Notes: generated by a model not told the origin, from the letters alone. DNA of 64,000 nucleotides from Nicotiana tabacum (GCF_000715075.1 NC_134096.1:66283026-66347025); one strand, 5' to 3'; positions 1 through 11,640 are shown, counted from the stretch's first letter. Numbers and translations: made by a program.

Positions 1-1
1 C

Positions 2-729
2 AAAATGCCTCCAGTCACTCTCACACCTATTATGGTACAGATACAGTCACCAATTGAAGTTGAGGTAGCCGCACCAACTCCGTTCGAGGTTGAAGTAATG
101 ACGCCCTCAGCCACGCCAACTCCGTTCGAAGTAGAAGTGACCACACCATTCACCACAATGGTAGCACCCACACCATTCTTTAATTCCAATGTTGTGCCGT
201 GGGACTATACTGCAGAAGCGAGAAGGAAAGGAAAGGGGAAAATGGAAAAAACTAGTTCAGCACAAGGTATGACCAGAACCGGTAGGGTTACACGCCCAAG
301 CATTTGGGGGGAACAAGTAAATAAGCCGCTTCCAGGCAGCCTATCCTTGAAACAGGCCCGGATGATCTTTGGAGAAAGGTGCAAGCAAGGGAGTATTCTG
401 TGGTTGATCATTTGAACAAAACCCCTGCTCATATATCCATTCTATCACTACTGCAGAATTCTGAGGCACATAGGAATGCGTTGATGAAAGTGTTGAATGA
501 GGCTTATGTACCCAACAACATTACCAGTGGAGAGATGGCCAACATGGTAGGAAAAGTATTAGAAAGCCATAAAATCACTTTCCACGAAGATGAATTTCCA
601 CCAGAAGGGTTGAGCCATAACAGGGCATTGTATATCACAGTACAGTGTGAAGACAAATTCATTGCCAGGGTCTTGATAGATGGGGGTTCAAGTCTCAACA
701 TCTTCCCATTGACTACTTTTTCGAGGTGA
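2..729 (+). pseudogene. Element A (Tat/Ogre-type LTR retrotransposon): gag tail and aspartic protease start
   Basis: This is the left-hand visible part of a Ty3/gypsy polyprotein; its 5' LTR and most of gag lie outside the window. It begins with a Pro/Thr/Val-rich linker containing repeated FEVEV blocks, then a basic stretch and the motif GMTRTGRV. The reading frame shifts by one near 355-365 and continues through EYSVVDHLNKTP into the protease, whose active-site region reads LIDGGSSLN at about 676-702. The catalytic Asp is present, and plant Tat-lineage proteases often depart from a strict DSG. The frame ends at a TGA at 727-729. A protease of this type would cut the Gag-Pol polyprotein. The piece is non-functional because of the frameshift and stop. 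I am confident of the family and less so of exact domain edges. Confidence 0.8.
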
Positions 730-1548
730 GGTAAAGGTTTGCATGAGATACGAGCAGGAACTATGAACGTAAAAGCATTCGATGGGTCTCAAAGGGCCAC
801 AATCGGAGAAACCAACCTCTGCTTACAAATAGGTCAAACTTGGTTTGATGTTGAATTCCAAGTGCTCGACATATCCGCCTCATACAATTTGCTATTGGGA
901 TGACCTTGGATACACGCCGCTGGGGCTGTAGCGTCTACTCTACATCAGGTTGTGAAGCTCGAATGGAATCATCAGGAGGTGATCATTCATGGAGACGAGA
1001 GTAACCCTATTTACACCAACTAGACTGTCCCAGTTGTAGAGAATAGAAGGAAGTTAGGGGGAGAAACTTACCATCGCATTGAGCGTGTTAACGCGATCGA
1101 GAAGGACAAATGGTGGGGTAGCAAAATAGAAAGCATATTGGCATGGACAGGGTATGAACCCGGCAAGGGTCTCGGCAAGAATCTCCAAGGGATCACCAAA
1201 ATAATACAGTTAAAATGTCATGGAACGACCTTTGGACTAGGATATCAGTACACCTGGCACGAGTATTAGAATTGGTCGCCGCCATGTCATGGTCCTTATT
1301 ACCCTCTCGAGCAGCCGATACCACATTTGAGTCAATCCTTCCATCAGGTTGATATGATGTGGGGATCCGAAGAAGATGAAGCGCCAGCTGGTTTAAGAAA
1401 TCTATTCCTTGAAGATGAATACATGGACTGCAGTGTAATAGTTGAGGAGGAGGAGGAAGAAGGCCTCGTCATCCAGACAGTGGAGAAGGGAGTTGTTCTC
1501 AGTAACTGGACTACCACACCATCAAGGGCCCGCCGAGTTCTAGGGTAG
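730..1548 (+). pseudogene. Element A: protease tail, G-patch motif and acidic linker
   Basis: Translation in the same frame after the 727-729 stop continues the protease (AFDGSQR, then LLLG followed by TGA at 901-903, where related proteins would carry an Arg; CGA to TGA fits CpG decay). A further stop is at about 1021. Near 1150-1194 the frame reads GYEPGKGLGKNLQGI, a clear G-patch-like motif. G-patch domains are glycine-rich RNA-binding modules known from some plant Tat-lineage elements, here lying between protease and reverse transcriptase. A very acidic segment (run of seven Glu at about 1447-1467) follows, then a stop at 1546-1548. The region 1549-1744 is AT-rich linker with no recognised domain. 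Confidence 0.72.
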
Positions 1549-1744
1549 CCTGGCTGCTAGTGTCATTTATTTTGAAAACAATTCTTATGACCATTTTAAA
1601 AACATTTTCAGTATTTTGTTTTGAAACATTTGTTTGAATCATTAAAAATCGCTTTTGTTTGACATCTTGATAATTATCAATGGTTTGCTATTTTATTATT
1701 TATTACTATTCTCTACATTTTTCTCTCTACAACATTACTATTTC

Positions 1745-3380
1745 TTATCATGATGAACCAATAATTGTGACATGTAATGCGACAACGCAACATAAGGATA
1801 TTGACTCGAAAGAAATAGAAGAAGAGGATATAATACCTGAGAAAATTGTTTGAGAAGTTGAAGATTTTGAGAACAAGCCTAAGTCCAACCTGGACGAAAC
1901 TGAGATAGTCAACTTGGGAGATTTTGAAACAGTCAAAGAAAGTCGCATAAGCATCCACCTGTCACCATCAGAGAAAGAAGAATACACCCGTTTCCTGAAA
2001 CAATATGAAGAAATTTTCGCATGGTCTTATGATGATATGACTGGTTTGAGCACGTCCATAGTGGCTCATAAACTACCCACCAACCCAATGTGTCCACCAG
2101 TAAAGCAGAAGCTCAGAAAGTTCAAGCCAGATATGAGTCTAAAAATCAAAGAAGAAGTCACCAAGCAGATCAAAGCTAAGGTTCTCAGAGTGGTTGAATA
2201 TCCAACTTAGTTGGCTAACATCGTGCCAGTTCCGAAGAAGGATGGGAAAGTCAGAGTATGCATCGATTATCGGGACCTAAACAAAGAAAGTCCCAAAGAT
2301 GATTTCCCGTTACCCAACATACACATATTGATCGACAACTGCGCCAAGCATGAACTCCAATCCTTTGTGGATTGCTTCGCGGGATATCATCAGATCTGTA
2401 TGGATGAAGAGGATGCCGGAAAGACATCTTGTATTACACTGTGGGGGGTGTACTGCTATAAAATGATGTCGTTTGGTCTGAAGAATGTTGGAGCCACTTA
2501 TATGAGGGCCATGACAACTATTTTCCACGACATGATACACAAGGAGATAGAGGTATATGTGGATGATGTCATCATCAAATCCAAGAAGAGTACAGATCAC
2601 ATAGCAGACTTGAGAAAATTCTTTGATCGGCTTCGGAGGTACAATTTGAAATTGTATCCCACAAAATGTGCCTTTGGGATGCCCGCAGGAAAGTTGTTAG
2701 GATTCATCGTCAGTCGCCGAGGAATTGAGCTAGACCCATCAAAGGTCAAGGCTATCCAGGATTTGTCACCTCCAAAGAACAAGAAAGACATGATGAGTTT
2801 CTTAGGACGTCTTAATTACATCATCTGCTTCATAGCACAATCAACCGTGATCTGTGAGCCAATTTTCAAAATGTTAAAGAAGTATGCCGCAACAAGTTAG
2901 ACTGACGACTACCAGAAAGCTTTTGACAGAATCAAAGAATATTTGTCCACACCGTCAGTCCTGGTCCTACCAGAACCTGGTAGACCACTACTACTCTATT
3001 TCTCCGTATTAGATAGGGATTTCGGGTGTGTCTTGGGACAACACAATGAGACGAGAAAGAAAGAACATGATATATACTATCTGAGTAAGAAGTTCATACC
3101 TTACGAAGCACGGTATTCTTTGCTGGAACGCACCTGCTGTGCTTTGACCTGGATAGCCCAGAAATTGAAGCACTACTTTTGTGCCTATACCATATATCTC
3201 ATATCAAGGATGGATCCTCTGAAGTACATCTTCCAGAAATCCATGCTTACAGGGAAGCTGGCAAAATGGAAGATATTGTTGAGTGAATTCGACATCGTTT
3301 ATGAGACTCAGAAGGTGGTTAAGGGACAAGCATTAGTGGATCATCTTGCAAAAATCCTGATGAAGAAGTATCATTCGTAG
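1745..3380 (+). pseudogene. Element A: reverse transcriptase and first RNase H
   Basis: This is the Ty3/gypsy reverse transcriptase that would copy the element RNA into DNA. The N-terminal approach contains EIVNLGD and the palm begins around KQKLRKFKPD. A TAG at 2208-2210 sits where a Trp is expected just before LANIVPVPKKDGKVR. The catalytic YVDD box is intact at 2556-2567. The thumb and connection follow (GFIVSRRGIELDPSK), then a second TAG at about 2898-2900, again at a Trp position. The first RNase H runs to a stop at 3378-3380 (SKKFIPYEARYSLLE). A TGA also lies upstream at 1849-1851. Everything is in one frame, so only point stops break it, which implies moderate age. Confidence 0.85.
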
Positions 3381-3843
3381 GAGAAGATATCGCCGAAGCC
3401 TACAACGGATGGAGAATATTTTCGATGGAACCGCAAACTTCAAAAGAGTGGGTATTGGAGCCGTTTTGGTGTCAGAAACATGTCAACATTATCTGGTATC
3501 CGCTAAACTCAGATTTTCGTGCACCGATAATATGGCAGAATATGAGGCTTGCATATTGGGGCTCAATTTGGTCGTTGACATGAATATCCAAGAATTACTG
3601 GTAATTGGTGATTTAGATCTTCTAGTATATCAGGTGCAGGGAGAATGGGCTACAAAGAATACCAAGATATTACCATATACATATCATGTGCAAAAGATGA
3701 TGGAGAGGTTCACGAAGATAGAGTTTAGACATGTCCCAAGAATCCAGAATGAGTTCGCGGACGCATTAGCCACTTTGTCCTCCATGATACAACATCTGGA
3801 CAAGAATTTCATCGACCCCATTCCGGTAAGGATTCATAATTAA
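3381..3843 (+). pseudogene. Element A: second, archaeal-type RNase H (aRH)
   Basis: A second RNase H follows the first one, which is the hallmark of the Tat/Ogre lineage of plant Ty3/gypsy elements. The readable frame is 3409-3843; the junction with the first RNase H needs a frameshift near 3381-3420. Likely metal-binding acids are all visible: Asp in FDGTANF, Glu in MAEYEACI, Asp in VIGDLDLL and Asp in EFADALATLSSM. A Leu follows the third Asp region where a Ser is usual, which probably does not affect catalysis. It ends at a TAA after PVRIHN. The enzyme would degrade RNA in RNA-DNA hybrids during reverse transcription. Confidence 0.82.
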
Positions 3844-5133
3844 CCAGCTTACTGCGCTCATATTGAAGAAGAAGAAGACGGGAATCCATAGTTCCATGAG
3901 ATCAAGGAGTACTTGGCAAAAGGAGAGTACCCAGAGCATGCAAATCATACTCAAAATGCACGCTCCGAAGATTGTCCAACCATTTATTCCAAAGTGGAGG
4001 AATTCTGTATATAAGGACTCCAGACCTAGGGTTATTACGGTGTGTTGATGCCAAGGAAGATTCCAAACTGCTCGAAGAGATACACTCTGGAACTTGCGGA
4101 CCACGCATGAATGGTTTCGTTTTAGCCAAGAAGATATTGAGGGCAGGTTATTTTTGGATGACTATGGAAACAGACTGTATCAGGTATGTCCAGAAATGTC
4201 ATCAGTTCCAAATACATGCAGATATGATACGGGTGTCGCCAAATGAAGTCAATGCAACGAGTGCACCTTGGCCTTTTGCCTCTTGAGGAATGGACGTCAT
4301 TGGACCAATCGAGTTCGCTGCTTCAAACGGGCACAGGTTCATTTTAGTGGCCATAGAATATTTCACAAAATTGGTCGAAGTTATATCCTACAAAGCTGTA
4401 ACCAAGAAAGTCGTCGCAGATTTTGTCAGAGATCGTATTGTTTGCCGATTCGGAGTTCCAGAGTCCATCATCACCGTCAATGCCGCCAATCTAAACAGTG
4501 ACCTAATGAAATCTATGTGTGAGACCTTCAAAATCAAGCACAAGAATTCCACAACATACAGGCCTCAAATGAATGGAGCCGTGGAGGCCGCAAACAAAAA
4601 TATCAAGAAAATACTGAGGAAGATGGTAGACAACCACAAGCAATGGCACGAGAAGTTACCATTTGCCTTATTGGGGTACCGTACCACAGTACGCATATCA
4701 ACCGGGAAAACTCCCTATTTGCTAGTCTACGGTACCAAAGTTGTCATTCCTGCCGAGGTTCAAATTACTTCTTTAAGAATTATACAAGAAGCTGAACTCT
4801 GTGATGCAGAATGGATAAGAAGACACTATGAACAATTAGCTTTCATTGACAGGAAAAGAATGAGTGCAGTGTGTCATGGTCAACTCTATCAGAATAGAAT
4901 GTCCAAAGCTTTCAACAAAAGGGTCAAACCTAGACAGTTTGCACTAGGGTAACTAGTGCTGAAGCGGATCTTCACGCGTCAAGATGAAGCCAAAGGGAAA
5001 TTTTCGCCCAATTAGCAAGGGCCCTACATGGTTCATAGAGTACTAAAAGGGGGAGCACTCATACTCGCAGAAATGGATGGAGAGGTTTGGCCAAAGCCTA
5101 TCAATTCAGAAGAAGTCAAAAGATATTATGTTT
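3844..5133 (+). pseudogene. Element A: integrase with damaged zinc-binding and catalytic residues
   Basis: This integrase would insert the cDNA into the host genome. The first segment up to about 4030 is in another frame and degraded. From 3972 the frame holds the HHCC-like domain, but a His position reads Arg (CGPRMNG) and one Cys of the second pair is Phe (KCHQFQ). A TGA at 4284-4286 precedes MDVIGPIEF, which has the first catalytic Asp. The second catalytic Asp is lost: the motif at about 4465-4490 reads IITVNAANLN, with Val at the Asp position. The Glu-bearing helix near AVEAANKNIKK remains. A readable C-terminus runs to about 5133 (KRYYV), interrupted by stops at 4950 and about 5012. It is clearly inactive. 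Confidence 0.83.
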
Positions 5134-5773
5134 AGAATGTTCGCATTTCTTCATCTAATGTAATTGAACTACGCTCGACCTGATTCCCGTTTAAAAGGGG
5201 ATAAGTAGGTAGCCCTGTGGGTTCTATCACAATTCAATAAAATTTTATTTCCCCCACAACCAGAAACTAGGGCAGAATTTTGAGGAGGACCCTCAAAATT
5301 CCGGAGCAAGTCCAGCCAACGTCATCATATGCAGAACGGTCAGAGAATCGCCTAAGTAAACTGGGGCAGAATTTTGAGGACGACCTTCATAATTCTAAGG
5401 AAGTCGCAATGTCTCTAAAGTGTCACAGTCATTGGTTCATATAATTTATCCAATATTGCATACTAATGTATTTTAAATAACTACATTTATCATATGCACG
5501 CACATTTTCAAAAACTTTATTTTTATGAAACAACCAGATGCTACCCGTGGTAACTCAAGCAGGACTTCGATAAAGAGCAAAGCAAAGCAGGCAGGCGGAG
5601 GCACGAACCAACCTTCCCCCGTAAAACTCACGATTGTCCTTTGGATGCAGGAACAAGAAATATTCTCAAATTCGGGCACACCTCAGAATCACTATCTTCA
5701 TAACGACAAAACTGCCAAGCGCAAACACATTTCAGCTATGAAATACTCTGCTACTACTTATTATCTGTTCATT
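5134..5773 (+). other. Element A 3' non-coding segment, first part
   Basis: No coding region is convincing here. The segment contains a recurrent hairpin motif at 5166-5214 and two similar blocks built on 'gggcagaattttgagga' (about 5270-5300 and 5363-5390). An open frame at 5525-5779 has no recognisable domain and I do not call it a gene. Confidence 0.5.
5166..5214 (+). other. Dispersed hairpin motif E1 (GAACTACG...GTAGG)
   Basis: Outer arms CTAC (5169-5172) and GTAG (5205-5208) enclose an invariant CTGATT and an inner stem CCC/GGG. It is one of six copies in this window in elements A and K. Confidence 0.55.
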
Positions 5774-6520
5774 GCATGAGACTAAGCATTATCTCCATCT
5801 TGCATGAAGCTAAGCCCTGCCTCCTTAATTGCATAAGGCTAAGCACTGCCTTCCCCTGCATGAGACTAAGCATTGTCTCTATTTTTTATGAGGCTAAGCC
5901 CTGCCTCCTCAATTGCATAAGGTTAAGCACTTCCTTCCCGTGCATGAGACTAAGCATTGTATCTATTTTGCATGAGGCTAAGCTATGCCTCCTCAATTGC
6001 ATAAGGCTAAGCACTACCTTCCCCTGCATGAGACTAAGCATTGTCTCTATTTTGCATAAAGCTAAACCCTGCCTCCTCAATTACATAAGGCTAAGCACTG
6101 CCTTCCCCTGCATGAGACTAAGCATTGTCTCCACCTTTGCATGAGGTTAAGCCCTGTCTCCTCAATTGCATAAAGCTAAGCACTGCCTTCTCTGCATGAG
6201 ACTAAGGATTGTCTCCATTTTGCATGAGGCTAAGCCCTGCCTCCAATCTTGCACAAGGCTAAGCACTGCCTTTCCTTAGACGAGACTAAGCATTTTCTCC
6301 CATCCTGCATGAGGCTAAGCCATGCCTCCTCAATTGCATGAGACTAATCATCGTCTCCCACTTCGCATGAGGCTAAGCATTGCCTCCTTAGTCGTATAAG
6401 GCTAAGCTCTGCCTTTCCTTGCGTAACTCCAAATGCTATGCTACTTGAAATCTAGCACTATTCTCCACCTCGGGGATAAGCTCTATCCCCGATCTTACAC
6501 AAGACTAAGCTTTGTCTTGT
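5774..6520 (+). repeat. 84-bp tandem array built of ~28-bp hairpin units with TAAGC loops
   Basis: An 84-bp higher-order repeat starts at 5774, 5858, 5942, 6026, 6110 and 6194, then becomes less regular. Each 84-bp unit holds three ~28-bp sub-units, and each sub-unit is a small hairpin with an 8-nt loop TAAGCNNT. Stems are GAGAC/GTCTC, GAGGC/GCCTC and AAGGC/GCCTT in turn. At the right edge two variants keep the TAAGC core with quite different 7-bp stems: CGGGGAT/ATCCCCG (6471-6491) and ACAAGAC/GTCTTGT (6499-6520, loop TAAGCTTT). Because 84 is divisible by three the array stays open in one frame, but that frame is not a gene. Confidence 0.92.
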
Positions 6521-7218
6521 TTCGCTTTGAATAACCAAACGTCATGTCTTTGCATCTCATTGGCTGAAATACTGCCATTTTTGTCCGAGGGGTCATAGTC
6601 CGAAGGCATCATCCTCATAGCCGGAAGACACAATGCCATGGCCTGAGGATCTCTCAATATCGTACATCATTATTCAAAGGCGTCATAGTTCAGAGGCACC
6701 ATTTTCATGGCCTGAGAACACCATCCCCAACGTCCATAGATAGCTTTCATGGTCCAAAAGGAATTTGCATCATGTTTAAATTCTCGCAATAATCCATATA
6801 TACTTGCATGTATTGTGTTTTAAGTTTTGCAGGTAATCCAGGAAGTAACCGTTCTCCTAACGGGAGGAATCTTTGCTCCGGTTTCCGTTCAACGTTCACA
6901 TCCTGCAATTATTTCAAACGTAACCAACCACCGTCCGTTACCCATTTCCATCTGATTACTGTTCAAATATCCATAACCATTCCAAGGTACATCTATTCAC
7001 AATTCCGATATCGTCCTATCCAGAAGAGCTTGTCCTTTCCTATAACAACACCATCGGCTTATTCCACCGTTGGATCCAGAATTACACACGGTCTGATTCC
7101 CGTAAAACCAAGGAAATGTAGGCAACTCAGAAACCATAGTTCGACCTATATTTTTCCAAATCACCCCATTCGGTCGGTCATCATTTCTTAACCCGACAAC
7201 TCTTTCATCATTCCCGGG
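6521..7218 (+). other. Element A 3' non-coding segment, second part
   Basis: Roughly 6575-6770 contains degenerate ~22-bp repeats around 'cATaGtCcGAaGgC' and 'cCATGGCCTGAGgA'. A sixth hairpin motif copy lies at 7081-7126. I see no protein domain here; the open frame 6808-7191 lacks recognisable similarity. Confidence 0.5.
7081..7126 (+). other. Dispersed hairpin motif E2
   Basis: Outer arms TACA (7083-7086) and TGTA (7117-7120), an invariant CTGATT, and an inner stem TTCC/GGAA (7097-7100 with 7112-7115), followed by the conserved GGCAAC. Confidence 0.5.
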
Positions 7219-7233
7219 GTAAAGAGGGGCAGC
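7219..7233 (+). promoter_or_regulatory. Polypurine tract of element A
   Basis: The purine-rich run GTAAAGAGGGGCAGC directly precedes the LTR start TGTTGATACCC. In LTR retrotransposons this tract primes plus-strand DNA synthesis, and its position fixes the 3' LTR boundary. Confidence 0.75.
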
Positions 7234-8633
7234 TGTTGATACCCAATTTTTCTCTCATATTTTAAATATACATATTTACTTTCAAAATAGTACATATGCA
7301 TCATCATTAAGTTTATAAGCATATACACGTATTTTTCATAATTTTTTATAATTTTTAAAGGCTTTAAATCGATTTATTTCTGTATTTTTATACCTAGTAA
7401 TTATCCTTCATATTATTTTTACGATGATTTAATCATCTAAACTTATAATTACACCAACATGATGTTTTAAATATTTTCAGTGCATTTTCTAATTACATTT
7501 GCATTTCTAGGGCTAATTATATATTTTTGCAATAATAGCCAATATTCATGTATAATTACATTATTTATGTGAAAATAACTCTTTATGTTTTTATAATGTT
7601 AAGTAATTATTTTTAATCATTTTAGTGCAATAAATAATATTTTGTTATTTATTAATTACTTTTATAAATTATTATTTTTATTAAATACCCAATATTTAAA
7701 AACTAACCTAAAATACTACCTATTTTTTGACCAATTACTGGCCCAAAATCTAATACCCTAGCCCAAATAACCCCCAGCCCAAATCAATTAACCTAACCCC
7801 ACAACCCGGTCGCAACTCATTTTAACCACCCGACCTATTTCCCCTTTAATCATGGTCGTTGATCTCTAAGATCAACGGCCCACATTAAATCTTCCCTTTT
7901 AATTACTACCCTCATCCCTAACCCTAATAATTTCCCACCGCCCGCCGCCCTCATATCCCACCTCCCTTCTCCCTCCTAAGAACCCTAGCCGATGCCCCCC
8001 TAAAATCTCTCCTAATCCCACGCGATATGGGATTCTATGGCTACCCTTTGCCATATACAGCCTCTCTTTGGTACTGGTTCTTCTTCTATACTGCTTGCCT
8101 AAGCATGGAAAGCAGATCTCATAAGGATCGAACCAAAATCGGTTCAAATCCTTGACTTTTCCGATATTCTATCTATATTTATAATCTTGCTCTTTGTAAG
8201 TACGAATATTTGTATATCTCTTATGGATTCTTACTTACCCTAAAATTAGGGTTTTCAGATCTCTTTTAATCGAACCAAAATTGGTTCGATTCTCTGATTT
8301 TAAGTATTATTATGTCCATATTTGTCCTATATTCTACTGTGGCCTATTTTTATTATATTTTTGTCAATATTTGTCTTACCCTAAAATTAGGGTTTCCAAA
8401 TTTTCTTAAATCAGACCAAAATTAGTTTGACCCTCTGAGTTTTAGTGCTATTTGGGTCTATATTCATCCTATGTAATTATTTTTGTGTATATTCTGGTAA
8501 TATTTATTTTCCTAAAAACTAGGGTTGCTTGACTTCTCCTAAATTGATTCTGAATCAATTTCGCATGTTATTCTTTCCTTTTCTTTTGAGGTTGATTGAT
8601 TGTTTTCCTTGTCTGTGCGTTTAATTTTACCAC

Positions 8634-8640
8634 TATATAA
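8634..8640 (+). promoter_or_regulatory. TATA box in element A LTR
   Basis: TATATAA followed by ACCCATACCC, in an otherwise AT-rich region turning pyrimidine-rich, looks like a Pol II core promoter. Transcription would begin about 30 bp downstream, near 8665-8672, defining the U3/R border. This is inferred from motif and position. Confidence 0.5.
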
Positions 8641-8751
8641 ACCCATACCCTTTCCCGCTTTTGGAAGAGATGAAAGTCACTAAAAAAACTCTCACTAAAA
8701 ATTGAGGTTTCTACTTTGTATTTGTTTACTATTCTGTTCTGTTTGGCTCTT

Positions 8752-9740
8752 GGCCGGCTGAAAGCCAACGCCACCAGATTTCTACTTTTCTGACCATCTC
8801 TTGGGTGTGAGCACTGCCCTGGATTCTTAAAACCCTTGGGAACTTGGCACATTTGAGACTCTAGGCCCTTACTGTTGTTCTTTTCTTGTTTATTGAACAA
8901 TCACTGGATAGTTTCTAAACCCTCGCAATGTTTATTCTCTTATGTTAGCATGTCTTTTGAAACTGCACGACTTAATGTATTCCCTTGAGTCTCTTTATGT
9001 GTGACTCTGCCTATAATTGCTAGCCTAATAATGTGTTTGCACCTAACTTAGTTAATTTAGACAGAATGAAGCATGTTTAGTTTGGTGTTGTTGATAATTC
9101 GAATGTTCTGCCTTGATTATATGGTTTAATCCATGTTCTCTGCCTAAATTATGAACTTCTAGTTATTAATTGATGTTATTATCATGCCTTAACTTGTTTA
9201 AGACCTTTACTCTAAGTGTAGTATGCTCCTATGACTATGGTTGCCACTCTATGTGTTCTTGTCATGTCCAATTATGCACCTCTAATAACCTGTTATCCTT
9301 TAAACTATTCCTCCTTGACTGATACCCTTTATGATATCTAATCATGTTTGTATTATACTGTGTAATCCTGAGTTTGGTATAATCTGATCCTTTAAGTTCT
9401 ACACTGGTTGCATTACTTGGTTTTACTAGTCTAATGCCTTGCCTGTTGACGTTGCAATCACAGGCTCTTTGTTTCTTATCATATGACATCATGCCCAATG
9501 TGTTAGTTTGCTTCTTGAGTTCATTATATGATTATCTTATAGTGTTTGAAAATGCTTTTCCAAACCTATTACTATTTTTTATTGATTGTTTCCTGTTATG
9601 AGTCTAATTCTGGGCCGGCTGAAAGCCAAGGCCCCCTCCCCTAAATCTTCTCTATCAATCTCCCTAGTGTGAGCACTGCTCGAGGTGCATTTTGAGACCC
9701 TTGTGAACTCTGACACACTAGGGTATAAGGTTCTTTGGGC
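8752..9740 (+). repeat. Two diverged copies of a ~130-bp block within the element A LTR
   Basis: A block beginning GGCCGGCTGAAAGCCAA occurs at about 8752-8875 and again at about 9614-9730. Both contain GTGTGAGCACTGC, then a 'gaaCtTgGcACA'-like stretch and end in a CTAGG-type segment. The copies are about 860 bp apart, downstream of the predicted transcription start. The element's RNA would carry both. Confidence 0.65.
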
Positions 9741-10100
9741 CACTTTGTCCTAATTGTTCAACTCTGCCCCTCCTTTTTCACCTATTGAATAAACCAATTG
9801 GTTTGTGTAAATGGCTATTGATCAGCTCTGGCTACTGGGTTTTGGCTATTTTGTGTAAATGAATATTGTTTTTCTGGGTTTGATTGGCTATGACTTCTGG
9901 GCTGTGGTGAAACCTGTTGGATATTTAATTGAAGGCCTGGCTGGGCTAGGTATACTTTGGGTCTGTCTTAGGCCCACTATAGTTATTTTGTAACTTTGTA
10001 ATTTATTTCATTCATTGAGCCTGTAATAATGTTTTAATAACAATTGGGGTATTAGTAAAATTTGAAAAATGGGCCTATTATAATGTTTGCTTGAAACGAG

Positions 10101-10570
10101 TAGAAATCCTGCCTATAGGTGTTTAATTTGCTCAAACATGTTCTGCTACCATGTGTTGTTAGATATCCTGCCTATAGGTGTTAATTTGCTCAAACATTTT
10201 CTACTCCTATATATCTCTAGAAATCCTGCCCATAGGGTAATACCACTCTCCTTAATGTGTTAATATTGAACTTTCAAACACGATTTCATTGTTTAACTCT
10301 GCCGCTATTAGAAAGCATGCCTATAGGATCAAACTGGGTAATTCTGAGTATTTTCAATAGTTATCACTGCCAACTACTGCGCAAATTACCTAGAAATCAT
10401 GTTTATAGGTTTAACCACTTGTAATCTATAATTTCAACAATCAGCTCGCAATACCAGATTCCCTAAAATGTATAGTTATTACGAAATCACGTCTATAAAG
10501 GTAGCATCTTGCATCTGAAACTACCTGCATGTTCGAATCCAAGGTCACATAGAAACCATGTCTATAGGGC
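10101..10570 (+). repeat. Degenerate 60-90-bp repeats in the element A LTR
   Basis: The core 'tAGAAATCcTGCcTATAGG' recurs at about 10101, 10160, 10219, 10310, 10390, 10481 and 10550. The first two copies also share the following 'TGTTTAATTTGCTCAAACAT'. Later copies drift to 'AAACCATGTCTATAGG'. There is no coding potential. Confidence 0.75.
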
Positions 10571-11640
10571 CTAATGGCTTTAATTTGCCTCAATTCTGAA
10601 ATTGTCTAACATTTAATGTGAAAATTTGTTCGCGTGTATTTGTTGTCTAAGTGTGGAGGCTAACTTGAGCCCTTAATTGCTTTTACATGAAGTCCAACAT
10701 GTTTTGTATGTTGCCTAGTTTTATCATTTCTAAGCAGCCAAAGCTAAGTCTAGAAACCATCAAAAATAGAGGTCCAAACACCTCTTGGGCCATAGGCATG
10801 GGACGGGTAGTGCACGTATAGGGCACGATTTAGAATCAACTAGTGCGCTTTAGGTAAAAACTTAAAGATAGTAATCGGGTAGTAGGAGATGATAGTCTGT
10901 GCCCGTTGAATAATACGAGTAACACCCAACCTCGAGGGAGTTACGAAGTATTATTTATGTTGCACGGGGTGATCTTTTAGGCTAAAAAACTTAGGACCCC
11001 CCCCCCCTACCCCCTCATCTTGTCTTTAAACCAATTATCTGTGTTTACTCAAGGACTTTCTAATAATGATTTTTTTTTCAAACTTCTTGTTTTTCTCTCA
11101 AACCCGTTAGATGGCGAATCTCTCTTTTAACCCCTTCCTTTAAAAGAGTTGTCACGTGTCAAAACCCAATTTCGAGAGAAAGAGGGGCGCGACACAAGGC
11201 CACGACTATACCTCAAAACACAATGTACAACTCGGATGACATAGGGCTCACCAAAACCTGCTGAATAGAGAGTGACTGCTAACGAGGACCAAAGTTGCCC
11301 GCTGATGAACCACCTGCATCCATTAAAGATGCAGTGCCCCCGGCAAAAGGAACGTTAGTACATATGGAATAGTACTAGTATGTAAAGCTAACTGCCCTCT
11401 TTCAAATAGAATGTCAATGTGAGAAAGGGAGAACCATGGAAACAACAATCAACAATAAATGATATTCAAATACCAAGTTAAAACATAATGATTTCCAAAA
11501 TATGAAGATAACTTTGTGAAGTGATAATCAAAATATGATGATAATATTATTTTTGGTTGGGAGATCTTTAATACTGATATACCACTGTTCAAAATACCAC
11601 CATTCACAATACCAATACCACCGTACTTTTAGCACGGAGT

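Larger units (their letters stand above)
7234..11194 (+). mobile_element. 3' LTR of element A (about 4 kb)
   Basis: The LTR starts TGTTGATACCC just after the polypurine tract and ends in GGGGCGCGACA (CA at 11193-11194, or two bases later). About 3.96 kb is long for an LTR but fits Tat/Ogre-type elements. The first ~650 bp is very AT-rich; a TATA box at 8634 suggests U3 is about 1.4 kb. Two direct-repeat systems lie downstream of it. The matching 5' LTR is outside the window, so the target-site duplication cannot be checked. The right flank is a different gypsy LTR (B), so A probably inserted into B. Confidence 0.75.

Noticed and set aside
5776..6144. A 122-residue open frame with MRLSIVSILHEAKPCLLNC-type repeats
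   Set aside because: It is the in-frame reading of the 84-bp hairpin array; the frame stays open only because 84 is a multiple of three. No start context or domain supports a protein.
7899..9498. Minus-strand open frames of 78-110 codons in the element A LTR
   Set aside because: They overlap LTR regulatory sequence, have no recognisable domain and are what AT-rich DNA yields by chance.
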